64,000 nucleotides of DNA from Dermacentor variabilis (taxonomy: Eukaryota > Arthropoda > Arachnida > Ixodida > Ixodidae). The stretch lies in assembly GCF_050947875.1 (NCBI RefSeq), contig NC_134572.1:159051105-159115104 (forward strand), in the 5' to 3' direction. Made by a program: the position numbers and the translations under genes. Every line of letters begins with the position of its first letter. Within the stretch, counting starts at the first letter, position 1. The notes beneath the pieces were generated by a model. That model had not been told where the DNA came from. It searched no databases and saw only the letters and a list, made by a program, of their open reading frames with translations. Positions 37,329-49,627 of the stretch are shown piece by piece.

Positions 37329-40300
37329 TTCTTGTACAGTAAGTCACTGCAACATAGTGTTTGTAGTATGAATTAACTCATCAATAGTTAGCCTTTTTGT
37401 ATCTTGTTTCGTAATCCACATTGGGAAAACTTATTGCTGTTTCTGACGATGAGCCGTCACACTTATAAGCCATTATATTTGGAGAAATACTTTGATGGCC
37501 GATAATTAAATCCTCTTTCTGGAAGAGGTGCACCAGTATAGTTCTGTTGCGTATGGAAATCTGAAATCACAGCTACTGCCTGCACTAGTTTGAAGGAATT
37601 CAGACCATAAGGTACATGTTGTCCACTGATAAGCACGTAGTACTGTAAATTCTTAATAACACTGCACTGAGCTTATGTATGTAAGCTATGCATTAGGAGA
37701 CATGTAATGTGCTTAGTTGAACTAGTGCAGGGGTGTTTTTGCTGTAGAATATATCGGCCAGATCGGTAGTTAATATTCTACATATTGGAACCCAGATCAT
37801 GGCAGTGGATCACAATTTTTCAGGTATTACGACAATAACAAGATTGAGCATGTGCTGTTGAAGCAAAATTCTAGGGACCATGGGAATGGTGGCCAAACTG
37901 CACGGCTGAGCCCTCCAGTGGTGGCGTACCTTTGTCTGAAACTTCTGTACTGTCCAAGTGCATCATTTTTACGCAAAGCTTTCTTTGGCTTTTGCAAGGG
38001 ATGTTTGCTCAGTCAGTTTTTTTCTGAGTATACTTGGCAAGTTTCTTGCTGAGTAAACTAGCCAATGCTTGATGCATTCTTAGTAAACTGGGCTGGTCCC
38101 GGAGATGATGCGGTCTGAACTAGGCCAATTCTGGAAACTGTAATGTGTTGTTGCTTGAGTCGCATAGAGTTTCCACAGTTGTGTGGGCATTTTTGGTGGC
38201 AGAGGAATTTTAAAGTTGAGCATATGAAGAAAACCTGCATTGTGGAAATTTGTGGCATTTGCACCTGTGTCATGGGACTGAAGCACATTTTTAAAACTTG
38301 TGCTATGCTGAAGACATAGTACATAACGCAGTTACCCGCGCATTAACACTAAGTCAATTGGCTCAAGTTTTCTGTGATGAGAGAATGCGAACAGTTCCTT
38401 GTATGTACAGTGTCATACCTGGTGGTAATACATCATAACTACATACTAAATGGTAAAAGTGTTAACTTGCAACTACAAATTTGCACGTTACACGTTGGCT
38501 GCCACCAACAAAGAAATGCGACCCCACAGTAAAGGTTGGGTGGAATATGCACTTAGCTTTCTTTCTTGGGAAACATAGGCAATGCCAAACAATGTTTGAA
38601 AACTTTGGTTGAAGAGCACAGCCAAAGAGTAGACAATGTATCGACCTGTCCAGCTTTCCCCAGTTCACATGTGTGCGTATTTGCAATTTGTGTAAAATAC
38701 CATACGTCCTGGAACATGCACTAAAGAGAACGCAAAGCCGCTGGGGACATGATACAGAAAAGAAATAATGAAAACCACATACGATTATATGAAAAAGAAA
38801 AAGGTAAAACCCATGATGGGGATACAGGAATTGCCGTTCTTCAATATCAATGAGTGTACATAGAGCGCAGCGGTGCTGTTTGACCACCACTTCAATGGTT
38901 CATACAATTTTGCTCTCAATCCATGCACACAACTGCTTATTTGTGCTCAAGTATTAATGCGGAATAATCTGTGGTCTTCACTAGTCTCTTTAACGCCACT
39001 TGCTTGGGTCGCAGATTGCTATGAACAGTTTTTATATCCAGCACAAACCTTAATTGTTCTCAATGAAGTGATTGAATGTAACCATTCTGTTTTTACAAAT
39101 AAATGCATTGTATAATGCAGCTTGTTAAATGACATATATGTAATGCAAATGCCTTGTTGTAAAAGAAGTAGTGTGTACTCCAGCTGCCCACTTATTTTTC
39201 CTGGCACCTCATGGACAAAAGGTTAACAAAAGGTGCAATGCTGCAGGACAGCACCTTTTGTTAACCTTTTGTCCATGAGGTACTTCATGTTGCTTCAAAG
39301 CAAGTGTCATCTACAGAGAACCTGACACAGTGCATGTGCTGTCTGAAGCGGGACAGATACAAAGTTGAAGGAATGTGAAACAGTGACCTTTTCACTGAAA
39401 AGCACAATTTCTTATGCTTATTGTGTGTTTATTAGGCGAGCTCTTACAAACTGGCTCACATGCACCAATACTCATTCTCGTGAACTTGCACTGTACTGAT
39501 TTTTTATCACCATAAGGATTATGAAACTTCTTTGTTGTGTCAAGCTTTTTCAGAACTATTTCGCTAATCCCAAGGTACAATATGTGTTCTCACTCACAAC
39601 CAATTCTGTCCATTCTATCTGGAGGCATTGATGCAAGGAATGACTGCCAAAGTCATTTTTCACACTGTTTATAATTGCTGTACACTGGGCATGTGCACTT
39701 CCATCATGAAACACTACGGTGATATTGTACAATGCATTAAGTCCATGAATATCCCTGACTTACATCTCTGATGCAAGCAATATTATTAGGATGTGACAAA
39801 GTGCATGCGTCTTCTCTCACTGATCAAACTGCCTGCAATAAACTCCTTTGCCAACTCGTCCTTGTTTGAAGTGTTTCCAATGCGCTATAATCACATTGCC
39901 AGATTCTTTTATTGTGTGCACAAACATGTAGCATTTTATTATAAAACTTTGATGGTACCCGACTCTTATATTGCATTAAAATCTTAGGCAGATCTACTCT
40001 GAACAAGGGATTCATTCTCTTGATAGCTTTTGACAATATCATTGTGCTATATGCACTGCTTATTGGTTGCTTGAGGAATGCGTTATGCAAAGGCATAACG
40101 CATTCATAAGGCATAACGCATGTATTGCCATAAGCGTTCATCCGAGACTATGTCCCCAAGTGAAAATCATTGCATCAAAAGTACCGACACCTGCTTTGAT
40201 GGGGCTGTATGTGTTCGTTGCATGAAATTCCAGAAGTTAACTCTGAACATCTCGTTTGCTCTGGTAAATATGTGTCACAATGGTTCAGTGTCATACAGCA

Positions 40301-40429
40301 CATTGATCATGCTCTTGCATGTACTACAAACAACTCATCATAAATCTCGCTGTCATTGATGAGCTTTTGTATGCACTACGACTTAAGTGCACATACTTTG
40401 TATGCAATTCATAGTCATCCTCAAAGATC
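37329..40429. other. Unassigned DNA before the right subterminal array
   Basis: AT-rich DNA with only short frames, none recognised. It contains the perfect 31-bp hairpin at 39206-39281 and a small inverted repeat of GCGTTATGC/GCATAACGC at about 40079-40121. Confidence 0.4.
39206..39281. repeat. Perfect 31-bp inverted repeat (hairpin)
   Basis: Arms 39206-39236 and 39251-39281 are exact inverted complements (starting ACCTCATGGACAAAAGG) separated by 14 bases. Each arm also contains GGTTAACAAAAGGT. It may be a tiny fold-back element. Confidence 0.93.
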
Positions 40430-40515
40430 ATGTTGCTCATACGACTACAGTGCGTACACATCGCATGCCACCTCGCACACCTCATACATAATCTCGTCAG
40501 GTCTACGCAGCACAT

Positions 40516-40660
40516 CGCACACGTCATACAAGCTCTACGCATTCTTATCGCACACGTCATACAAGCTCTACGCATTCTTATCGTACATCGCATAAATCTC
40601 GTGCACTTCTCTACGCATTCTTATCGCACATCGCATACATCTCGTGCACTTCGTAAAAGT
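40516..40660. repeat. Right subterminal repeat array of the giant transposon
   Basis: A 33-bp unit beginning CGCACACGTCATACAAG occurs at 40516 and 40549. Two longer diverged units follow (CTCTACGCATTCTTATCG then CATCGCATAAATCTCGTGCA, and a further copy). Between here and the right end are scattered TCTCG, ATCGTAG and TCGTTC motifs, complementary in style to the left array. Confidence 0.85.
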
Positions 40661-40763
40661 CTGCGTAGCACATCGTAGAGATCTCGCTCATCTTCTACGA
40701 GAAGTCGTTCAATATGCATAGCATATCGTTCATTTCTCGTCAAATCTGTGCGACATGCATACA

Positions 40764-40799
40764 TCTCGTTCAATTTCTCATACAATTTTTTCAATAGGG
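40764..40799 (-). repeat. Right terminal inverted repeat of the giant transposon
   Basis: The inverted complement begins CCCTATTGAAAAAATTGTAT and continues with ATTGAACGAGA, matching 3702-3737 with one or two small gaps. It directly abuts the second half of the interrupted reverse transcriptase. Confidence 0.9.
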
Positions 40800-42561
40800 G
40801 AGCCTGCGGCACGCCACAGGGTGCGGTGTTATCTCCACTGCTCTTCAACATCTCCATGAGACTCCTATCAGTCCGACTCGACCGAATCGGGGCCGTCAAT
40901 CTCAATCACGCTATCTACGCGAACGACATCACCATCTGGTGCGGCGGTGGGTCGGACGCAGCGGTGGAGCGGGCCCTGCAAGAGGCCTTGCAAGTCACAG
41001 AAGAATTCCTCGAGGGCACGGGACTGGTCCTTTCGCCGACTAAGGCGGAACTCTTGCTGTATCGACCCGACAGAAAAGGCTGCAAGTTCGACACGACGCT
41101 GGACCAAGTACCGATCGAACTCAGGACGAAGACGGGTCAGCGCATCCAGAGGGTGGATTCTCTCAGAGTGCTCGGACTGGTCCTCAATGCAAAGGGCAGC
41201 AATGCGCAAACGATCGCGCGCCTGAGTGCGAAGACGGAGAACATGCTCAGACTTGTTTCGCGAGTGACGAGCAGGAGGGGGGGGGCATCAGCGAAGCCAA
41301 CCTCATAAGGATCTACCACGCCTTCCTTATGAGCCATATCAACTACGTGGCTTCTGCGCTAAACTGGTCACGTTCGGAGGAGAACAAGATCGACACACTC
41401 ATGAGGAAGAGTATTAAACGAGTCCTCGGCATCCCCATGACGACCAGCACGGAGAAGTTGATGCAACTCGGGGTACAGAACACCCTGAGCGAAGTCGTCG
41501 AAGCGCAGAAAACGGCACAGATCGTTCGCCTCTCTACCACCAAGGCCGGCCGCCGAATACTAGAGATGGCGGGTCTGGCAGCCATGGCCGAGGAGTCGTG
41601 CGCCGTCCCGCTTTGCCAGAGTGAAAGGGAAACCTTTCGAGTCTCCCCCTTCCCGAGGAATGTTCATCCACAACACAACGAGGCCCGGCGCGCAGCCAGA
41701 GCCCGAGCACTCATCAAGACTGCCCTGCAAACCCCAGAGCTCGCGTCCTTTGTCGACGCGGCGCGGTATCCCGGATCAAACTCGTACGTGGCCACGGTGG
41801 TTGACCCCCAGGGCAAGATCCTGAATGCGGCGTCTATACAACGCTCGACGGCGTCCGTCGCAGAGCAAGTCGCAGTGGCGCTGGCTCTGTGCGAACCTGG
41901 GCGCACGCAGATCTTCACGGACTCCAGGTCGGCGGCGATGGCCTTTCTCGCCGGCTCGGTCTCGGTCGAGGCTGCGGCGGTGCTGAGGACCCGCAAGACT
42001 GGCACGGCCCGTCATGTCATCACTTGGTTCTCGGCTCACATGGGCCGGAACGTCTCCCCCGGCTCTATCAACCCTAATGAGCTGGCCCACGACCAGGCGC
42101 GAGGTCTCATCAACCGCGCCAGTCCCAGGGGCCCGGCTTCGCAGGGGATCGACCGAACCACGGAACCGCTGCTTACTTTCCACGAGATCACTACTCATTA
42201 CCAGCTGGGACGCAGACAGTATCCGGCTCCTCACCCGAAGCTGGGCAGACCCCAGGCCTCGGTGCTGAGAATGCTGCAGACGGGCTCCTTTCCGTCTCGC
42301 TCGAGGCTGAGCCACTACACTCCGCGTGTGGATCCCCGCTGCCCAGACTGCGGCGAGGAACGGTCGACCTTGAACCACATGCTACGGCAATGTTCTGCGT
42401 TGCGCCACTCGCCTTTAAACCGGCAAGAAGACTGGGATGAAGCCGTCAAGAGCAACGACCTTCAAGTCCAGCTTCGGGCTGTCCAAAGGGCCTGCGACAG
42501 GGCTGAAGATCACGGTCTTCCGCCCCCAGTGCAAGTGCGGCCCGCGACTACGACAACGTAG
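40800..42561 (+). pseudogene. Non-LTR retrotransposon ORF2, 3' part: reverse transcriptase end, RNase H and zinc motif
   Basis: This continues the frame broken at 3701. It opens with CGTPQGAVLSPLLFN (motif B). The active-site box reads YANDI instead of YADDI (Asp to Asn, codon 40922-40924), so catalysis should be lost even without the other lesions. A nine-G run at 41277-41285 carries a frameshift; the second frame runs from there to the TAG near 42561. RNase H follows, with FTDSRSAAMAFL near 41920 and NELAHDQAR near 42080. The end has a Cys/His motif (CPDCGEERSTLNHMLRQC) around 42345-42400. RNase H plus this zinc motif is the I/R1/LOA pattern. Confidence 0.88.
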
Positions 42562-42606
42562 TCCCTTAGGACCAATTAAAGTTTCTTGTCTGTCTGTCTG
42601 TCTGTC
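42562..42606 (+). repeat. 3' end of the retrotransposon with (TGTC)n tail
   Basis: After the stop codon comes a short 3' region with AATTAAAG, then TTTCT and about five TGTC repeats. Short tandem tails in place of poly(A) are common for I-like elements and mark the 3' end. Confidence 0.7.
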
Positions 42607-42612
42607 CCATAT

Positions 42613-42770
42613 CTGCGATTTTGTGCGCGTGCGTGTGTTTGTCGGCGCGTGCATGTGTATGTGTGTGAATGTCTGTGCGCGCGTGTGTGTTTGTGCGTGC
42701 GTGTGTTTATGTGCGTGTGTGTGTCTACGTGTGGCTGTGTATCTGTTTATAGGTACATGTGTGTGCGTGT
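42613..42770. repeat. (GT)n-rich microsatellite, imperfect
   Basis: An imperfect run of GTGTGT, GCGTGT and TGTGTA. Frames rich in Cys-Val or Thr-His come from the repeat and are not genes. Confidence 0.85.
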
Positions 42771-42949
42771 AATTCATAATGTATGGGGAGCCCGCGCGAT
42801 AGTTTCGATACATTGTTCTCACGAGTCATTCGATTTTGTTCCCCTCCTTATTTACCAAGCTTCGGCTTACTGTAAACAATTGATAGTGGTGTATTGAAAA
42901 TTCCAACATTACTGCGCATTATCATTATTGCTTAGCGAATGTCGACGCA

Positions 42950-43270
42950 GCGACGAAATAGATAAATGATCATGAATAAGTCAGTACGCTGAATTCACGC
43001 AATTTGGTGAATACTGCAATCTACAAAACAAGGCTCTAACCGTGTAACCGCCTTTCTCTAATCGCAAGAAAAAGAGAAAAACTGCCTCTATCGTGCTGCT
43101 ATCAAATCTCAGTCCAATACACGTTGGTCAGCCGATAAACATGCCACCGCTACCTACTTAGCTGAAATAAAACGAGCAAAACTTTCCTTTTTAAATCAGA
43201 GTCTAACTCTTCCAGCTACGCAAAAAAATAATTCTATACAAGCTTGGAGTGTCTTACGAGCTGACTAACG
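42950..43270 (+). mobile_element. CR1-like LINE remnant (linker region)
   Basis: Degenerate plus-strand reading between stops gives RLSLIARKREKL and NKTSKTFLFKSES, resembling the linker before the reverse transcriptase of CR1-type LINEs. It may belong to the same copy as 44690-45120, separated by later insertions. Confidence 0.4.
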
Positions 43271-43349
43271 CTGCCCAATAGCATTTTTCACGACGAAAGG
43301 ACACCACGTGGCTGGCATAGAATGGGTGTCTGTATTAAGTGACATCTCA

Positions 43350-43352
43350 AAT

Positions 43353-43419
<67 letters not shown>

Positions 43420-43422
43420 TAC
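43350..43422. repeat. (ATTT)n microsatellite
   Basis: About 18 tandem copies of a TTTA/ATTT unit. Confidence 0.97.
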
Positions 43423-44304
43423 ATACTGCAGCGCAATTTGCGCTATAGCAGGAGTGGGTTAAGAAAAGGTACAGAAAATGCACTGGAGTATACAGCGGTA
43501 AACACAAGTGAACACTTTTAAAGAGCACTGATGAAAGGAAAATACACAAATAAACACGTTTATAGAAGCATTTTCTCGTCCAGTAGGTGTCAAAAAACAA
43601 CATTCCCTGCCTGTACCCAATTAATGACCCACGGGCACATTTTACAGAGAGGCTGTAAATGGCTAGCGGATTCGCCCGACCGTTTGTCAGTCGCCTGTAC
43701 GCCGAAAATTCCTCCGACGCAACACTACGCACATGCGAAAAAAAAAAGAGAAAGATAGGCGCGCGATTGGCTGCGCCAGTAGTGACGTCGTTGTTCTCCG
43801 TCACAGTCGAGCGCCCGCGCAGCAGTTTCTCCCCGACTCCGATATGGGCAGGCCATGCGCGATACGTACTCCTGAGGAGCTCATAAAAACTCATGCTCAT
43901 GCGGCGTAGAATATTCTTCCATCATTTCAGCATGCATTATTTTCCAGTCTCTGCAGCAGTCTAGACTTCTGGATGACTGGCTGATATAGAAAGTTGTCCC
44001 TGTGCACAAATCTGCGGTGACACGAAGTCCCTCAAACTTTCACTTGATTTCCCTTACATCCATTCCATGCAAAGTGTTTTTTTCTTTCTTTTTAATGTCA
44101 GGGTTAATGTCCCAGGGCATACAGGGGTATGGGATGCAGGCGCATAAGGATGATTAAATGAATGAAAAAAGATTTCCGCATCTAATAAAGTCTAGGAGGG
44201 ACCGATAATGTGGTCCCTGCGTCCAAGCATACTAGGCTAGGACTAGGCGGCTAGAATTATGCGGCTAAATTCCCGCTGCTGCGAGTTACCGGAGCCTCGT
44301 CGGT

Positions 44305-44600
44305 TTCATCATCATCAGTCTGGTTACGCCCACTGCAGGGCAAAGCGTCTCCCATACTTCTCCAACAACCCCGGTCATGTACTAATTGTGGCCATGTCGT
44401 CCCTGCAAACTTCTTAATCTCATCCGCCCACCTAACTTTCTGCCGCCCCCTGCTACGCTTCCCTTCCCTTGGAACCCAGTCCGTAACCCGTAGTCCGTCG
44501 TCGGTTTCAACGCAGAGCAAACCCACAGCAGGTGGTGGATGTCGGCTAAAGCATTCGGACACATTATTTTCACCCACATTCATACATTTGTTGAGTTTAA
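44305..44600 (-). mobile_element. RTE-type LINE 3' end, minus strand
   Basis: The minus-strand reading has GRQKVRWADEIKKFAG, WPQLVHDRGCWRSMGDALP and CSGRNQ, the usual C-terminal end of RTE-type LINEs. It finishes in ATGATGATGAAA (44305-44316 inverted). Only the last 100 codons are present. Confidence 0.72.
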
Positions 44601-44689
44601 CCATCTCTTTACATCCTCACCACATAGAATCCGCAATTTTTTGTCTTTAATAATTATCTCCCTCGTTTGCTTGACTCAGGACTCGTAAT

Positions 44690-45120
44690 CAAGTGTCCTT
44701 CTTTTTCAATTTTTCAGCAGCCTTTGACAACGTTAGTCATTATTCGCTACTTTTTCTAAGCACGTCCAATTATATTTAAACCTTAATGTGGTTGACTGGA
44801 TTCGAGATTCCGTTTCTAATCGCAGTCATTATGTTTCCACTATAGTATCCTTGACTCACCTGTCTAGTCCCTGCTCTTGTACGTTCGCCAAGGCTCAGTC
44901 TTGGGAGCCTTACCTCTCCTAATTTTTTTCGATGACTTACCCAGTTACCTTTTATCAAAGGCTTGCATATTCGTGGATGAATGCGTAATTATGCATAAAA
45001 TATGTAATTAAGACGGTGTTGCGTCTCTGCAGACAAACTTAAATAGCATAATTTCCGGTTGCCAATAGCGGAACCTGGAGTTAAGCATATCTAAATGCGA
45101 GTCTATGTGTCTATCTCGTA
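44690..45120 (+). mobile_element. CR1-like LINE reverse transcriptase remnant
   Basis: Degenerate plus-strand reading gives SAAFDNVSHYSLL (motif A), then VRQGSVLGALPL (motif B) near 44890 and LPSYLLSKACIFVDEC near 44935, where the FADD box reads FVDE. Several stops interrupt it. Segments further on (45450-45620) may be its continuation. Confidence 0.6.
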
Positions 45121-45821
45121 CCGCAATTACATGCCCACATTAGCTTCTTGATAAGCCATCTCTTGAGTCGGTTTCATTTTATAAATATTTTTGCGTCCAT
45201 ACTTCAAGCAATCTTACATGTACAGGAGTGGTCAAAAGTACCCACGCCACAGCGTGTTCTACAACGTTTACTCTTCAAGCAAGTTGAGGAGCTCCTGGAG
45301 TAATTTTGGCACTAGGGAGCTGGGGGTGGTGAGAAACAGTGTCCCTAGCCCTCTTCACAAAATACCTTGGGGCTCATATAATCCGATACATGACAAACCA
45401 CGTGCGCACAAAGTCAACGTGTTCGCGTAAGCTGTGTCCTGGGATCTTTTGACACCCCCTGTACGTCATCGAGGGACGTACATAATCGTAAAGTTAACCG
45501 TTCTCTTGGGTACTTTCGAAGAAGCCTTTATAGGGTGCCCCCATTACCTGAAAAAGCTTTTCTACACCATTTACATTCGTCCGTCATTTGAATATCCATA
45601 ATCTATCTGAGATCTCGGGTGCACGACATTAGTAAATGAACTAGAAATAAGTGCAGAATCATTTCAACTCGCTTCATCTTATTCAATTATAACCGCGCAT
45701 CCAGTGTTACCTCGTCCAAGTCACAGTGTAACCTGCCAGAACTTGCCATACGGTGTGAAACAGATCGACTCACTCTTTTTCATCAAACTTATTATCATAG
45801 CAATTATAACTGCTCACCCAT

Positions 45822-45946
45822 AGCAATTCGCGGGGATGCGAAATGCAATGGTTCCCGTGTACCGTGCTTTGTGTGAACGCTAAAGAACCCCATGTGGTCA
45901 AAAGAAGTCCGGCGTCTCCCCGCTACGATGTGCCTCATAATTATAT
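45822..45946 (+). mobile_element. SINE tail fragment, plus strand
   Basis: It contains GATGCGAAATGCAATGG, CCGTGTACCGTGCTTTGTG, TAAAGAACCCCATGTGGTCA and GATGTGCCTCATAATTA. This is the body of the same SINE family as 62011-62262, without the tRNA head. Confidence 0.7.
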
Positions 45947-46195
45947 TGTCACGTTGTCGTGACGGTGGAGAACCACAGTGGCGCAACGCAAGCCACGATA
46001 CTAACTGTTCACTCGACAAACCTGTACCCGGCAAAACGACTAATAAACACTCAGCACCATCATAGCGACGAGCACACTCGTTGATCATCAAAAACAGATC
46101 TGTGAATCAGACGCGTCGGCTATTTATGCAAGGCTCCATGAACCTTCCAGAGCGCGATCGCTGGCGCTCGTGTAAGTTATAGAATGTATAATGGC

Positions 46196-47049
46196 TGTTT
46201 CACGAAACTTAAACCAAGGATTTAAAGAAAGTGGTTAACTGCAACTGAATCAAACCAACGTCATGCGGTTTTCCGTCATGTGGCGCTCATTATGCTTTAT
46301 TTTTTATATTGCGCTTAATTAGTTAATTAACTGAGATCAGTTGTGCAACTGTCTTTAAATATTCACTCTAAGGCCAAGTGCGTTTCATTGCGTCGTACAG
46401 GGCATTCGAAAACGACCGATCCAATTTTCTGTGGTCACGTATATGCTGTGTGGCCATTTTTCTCGGCGTTTAAAAAAGCCCGCGAAATATGAAACAAAAC
46501 CACGTGACTGCACTCATGCGCTACCGTATTGCAGCGCTCTCAACCGCGCTGCGTGCGAAAGAACCGTGCGCGCGGACCGGGGCGAAGCGAGAGGCCACGG
46601 CTCTAGGCATCGGCTTCACAGTGCGTCAGCATCTTTGACGGTGGCACACGGAAAGGAAGCGCCGTCGTCCCTGATAAGCGATAGACTCGGCGCACGGTTG
46701 GGCGCGCTGGAATGCGATAGCGCACGAGCGCAGTGGCATGGTTTTATTTCATATTTCGCGGGCTTTCTTTAAACGCCGAGAAAAACGGCCACGCAGCACG
46801 CACGTGACCACAAAAAAAAAAAAAAAAATTGGATCGGTCGTTTTCTATTGAACTCTACAACGTAACGAAACGCACTTGACCCTAAAGGGAATATTAAAAA
46901 TCTTGCATACTTGATCGTAGTTAACTAATTACGCGCAATATAAAAATATCCTAAGGAGCACCACATGACGGCAAATCATATGTCGTTGGTTTCATTCAGT
47001 TGTGGTTAGGCACTTTTTTTTTAACCTTTGTTTTAAGTTGCGTGAAACA
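46196..47049. mobile_element. Long fold-back (palindromic) element
   Basis: Both ends begin TGTTTCACG on the two strands, and the arms (about 46196-46557 and 46690-47049) are imperfect inverted complements along almost their whole length. They include CCGCGAAATATGAAA-type segments and GATCGGTCGTTTTC. No transposase is inside. It would form a stem of about 360 bp. A target duplication is not clear. Confidence 0.82.
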
Positions 47050-48390
47050 CATTGTATATACACTACCATTCGCATCGCGCGCGCAACTTGATTGCACAAG
47101 GCTCGTCGACAACATAGGCAACAGAGAGACCGGCTATGACAATTGAGAATGTTCCGATACACGCATGGGCGTCCTGCGCCGAGGGATAACATTTAAAGAG
47201 GCTGACAACCAATTTTTAAGCACCTAATTTTTTATGGCGTGCAGCAAAGTTCACCGTCGGTAGTGTTTACGCCTGCAGCGGTTACTTCAAAAACTGCGGG
47301 GATACTTCGCAAGCAGGATTTTTCGGTCTGAGCGGCCTCTAAAAAAGTAAGAGTCCCTCCTCCAGCAACGCTGACAAGTGAGAGCGATGTCGATAACCCG
47401 CCTCTCAAATTGTGGCAGCCGTCCATCGTTCTGCTTTCACAGGAATCAGTGTAACTGTGGTAAACCACCTACATTTCGAGCCTTTCAACCACTTTCGAAA
47501 ATAAAAAGCTGGTGCAATAAGTTCGCGTTGTTGTACAGATATTTCTTGCATTTGTACCGCATTTTCCCTAAGCACATGCCTACGACATGGCTGGCTGGCC
47601 CCGGTCGTCGTTGTTCTGTCTATAGACGAGCAGAGCCAATTCACTGAAAACGAAGGCGATCGCAGTGCCACTACAAACGAAGGCTTAGCTGTACATTGTA
47701 AGGCAGGAAAAACTTGTAATAATAAAAAGTATGCTGCATTTCAAAACTGATAAAGAGACCAGGAACCGCTTACATAAGTAGAAGGTCACGTGGTGGACCT
47801 CTTAAGCTTCATGCTTTTGCTTCGTGGGCCGGCAAAGGTCATTTCTTGCGAGTTTTAGTGATGAATCAAAAATATACATCCAAGTTTAATGAAAAAAACA
47901 TTGCTCGTTTTAGCCACTACGATAGAGAATCATTCCATCAGCGGGGTTATCTCGATTCATGTTATGAGCACTGTCTGTCCCTTTAAACATTTAGACATTT
48001 GTTAGCCGGTCAAAAGTGGTCACCGGAAAAAGATGAAGAAGTACGCGAGTCATTACCGCGTTTGTGGCTCGTAAAGCATCAGAATTTATTTTAATTCGAA
48101 AGCATTATATGCCCCGTTGAGCGAAAATCCGTCAGCGTCGGCGAAAATACATGTGCCGCGCGAGACTGATCGTCCGTGCCAGCTACGCTACTCACAGCGT
48201 TATCTTTCTAATAAAAATCGTTTGCCTATATAATCTAATACGACATATTGACGTGCGAATTCAAAACATCGATTGAGCTGCGCTCAAATTTCGCATTAGT
48301 AGGTATCGTAACTGTCGATGATTTTTTTATTAAATTGTTTGACCTGTTCGGTAAACATCCTACTTTTAGACTGTCTGTCTATAATTGACC
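47050..48390. other. Unassigned DNA
   Basis: Mixed DNA with no supported gene. A stretch near 48105-48145 (AGCATTATATGCCCCGTTGAG) looks like a short interspersed repeat, but I cannot define its limits. Confidence 0.35.
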
Positions 48391-48394
48391 GCTC

Positions 48395-48815
48395 ACGAGA
48401 GGTCGATGCTCCTCGCTGTAGAAATTATTCACATGCCATTTTACCTAGAACTACTTCTGTATGGAACCAGCTACCAGGAGCACGTAATGCTGTCACGGAT
48501 ACAGCGTATCTTACACGTATTCTGAATAAGGTGCGTAACTGTATTTGGCTGTGTTCTCGAATTTGTGCTTTTTGTTCTTCTGGTTGACATGTTCGTTTTC
48601 TTCTAGACGCTTCATTTGTACTGCTACGATAGATTCTTCCTTTTTCTTAATTTCTACTTCAGTTGTTTTTTTACCGCTTTATTATTTTCTACAAATGTGT
48701 CGATTGTTATATATTTGATATCGTACGTACTGTTAATTTTCACTTTGTAATACGTCCCTGCCCTCTGTAATGTACAAAGCCCGAGGATAAAATAATAAAA
48801 AAAAAATCCGACCAC
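48395..48815 (+). mobile_element. CR1/L2-like LINE 3' end
   Basis: The plus-strand reading has YSHAILPRTTSVWNQLPGA near 48430-48490, the usual C-terminal end of CR1-like ORF2. A 3' region follows, ending in GAGGATAAAATAATAAAAAA. Confidence 0.62.
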
Positions 48816-49386
48816 ACCTAACCACTTTTTATGAGCTGTGAATGCGAAAGCATTAATGTCCTATGGAACGCTGCTGAGCGTTCCTTCGAGTTTTGCGCTG
48901 CGGGTACCACAGTGGTACCCGCCCGAGCCAGCAAGCCGCAGCAGCCTGCGATGCCAACGCCGCATATATATATATATACACACACATGGACCACTCGCCG
49001 CCTTCTGGGAGCAAGAGTGACGTGGCGTCGCGGCGATGCCCTCTCCCCTCACGCAGCACCAGGCGCGCCAGCGAGGCAGCAGGCGTTCTTCCCTTTCGCC
49101 CGCTCTGCTCCGACGAGGCGCGCTCGTGACGTGTGACGTGGCGTCGCAGCCAATGGGGCTTCAGGTGCCGTTTCGCTGCTGCAGGCTTTCCCGGTCAATG
49201 GGCCATTTGATGTTATCGCGTCGACAAATAAATAAGAGAAAAAGACGCAGCGCGAAAGTTGGTCGCATCACAAAAATAAACCTGTGTACGAACACGCAGG
49301 CCAAGAAAATGAGCACGACAGTTCGCTTTTTACGATGCAGCCATACGACGCTGTTTCTTTTTCTTTTTTTTTTTTTGCTGTTAAAG

Positions 49387-49627
49387 ATAATTAAATCATG
49401 GGATTTTACATATCAAAACCGCGGTCTGATTATGAGGTACGGCGTAGTGGGGGACTCCGGATTCATTTCCACCACCTGTGGTTCCTTAACGTGCACCTAA
49501 ATCTAAGTACACGAGCGGTTTTGCAGTCCGCTCCCATTGAAATGCGGCTGCCGCGGCCGGGATTTGATCCCGCGCAACCTCACGCTTAGCAGCGCAACAC
49601 CACAGCCGCTAAGGCCACCGTGGCGGG
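49387..49627 (-). mobile_element. tRNA-derived SINE, nearly full length, minus strand
   Basis: On the minus strand it has a tRNA-like head (GGTGGCCTTAGCGGCTGTGG, then CTGCTAAGC, box B GGGATCAAATCCC). The body follows (CATTTCAATGGGAGCGG, TTAGGTGCACGTTAAGGAAC, GGAGTCCCCCACTACGCCG). It ends in CATAATCAGACCGCGGTTTTG. It is the same family as 62011-62262. Confidence 0.8.

Noticed and set aside
40430..40680. CRISPR-like array at the right end of the transposon
   Set aside because: The units vary in length and sit at a transposon terminus in animal DNA. They are subterminal repeats, not repeat-spacer units.
43350..43422. Possible gene with poly Ile-Tyr-Leu-Phe
   Set aside because: It is translation of the (ATTT)n microsatellite.
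45947..46140. Solo LTR beginning TGTCACG
   Set aside because: No matching CA end, target duplication or second copy could be found in the window.
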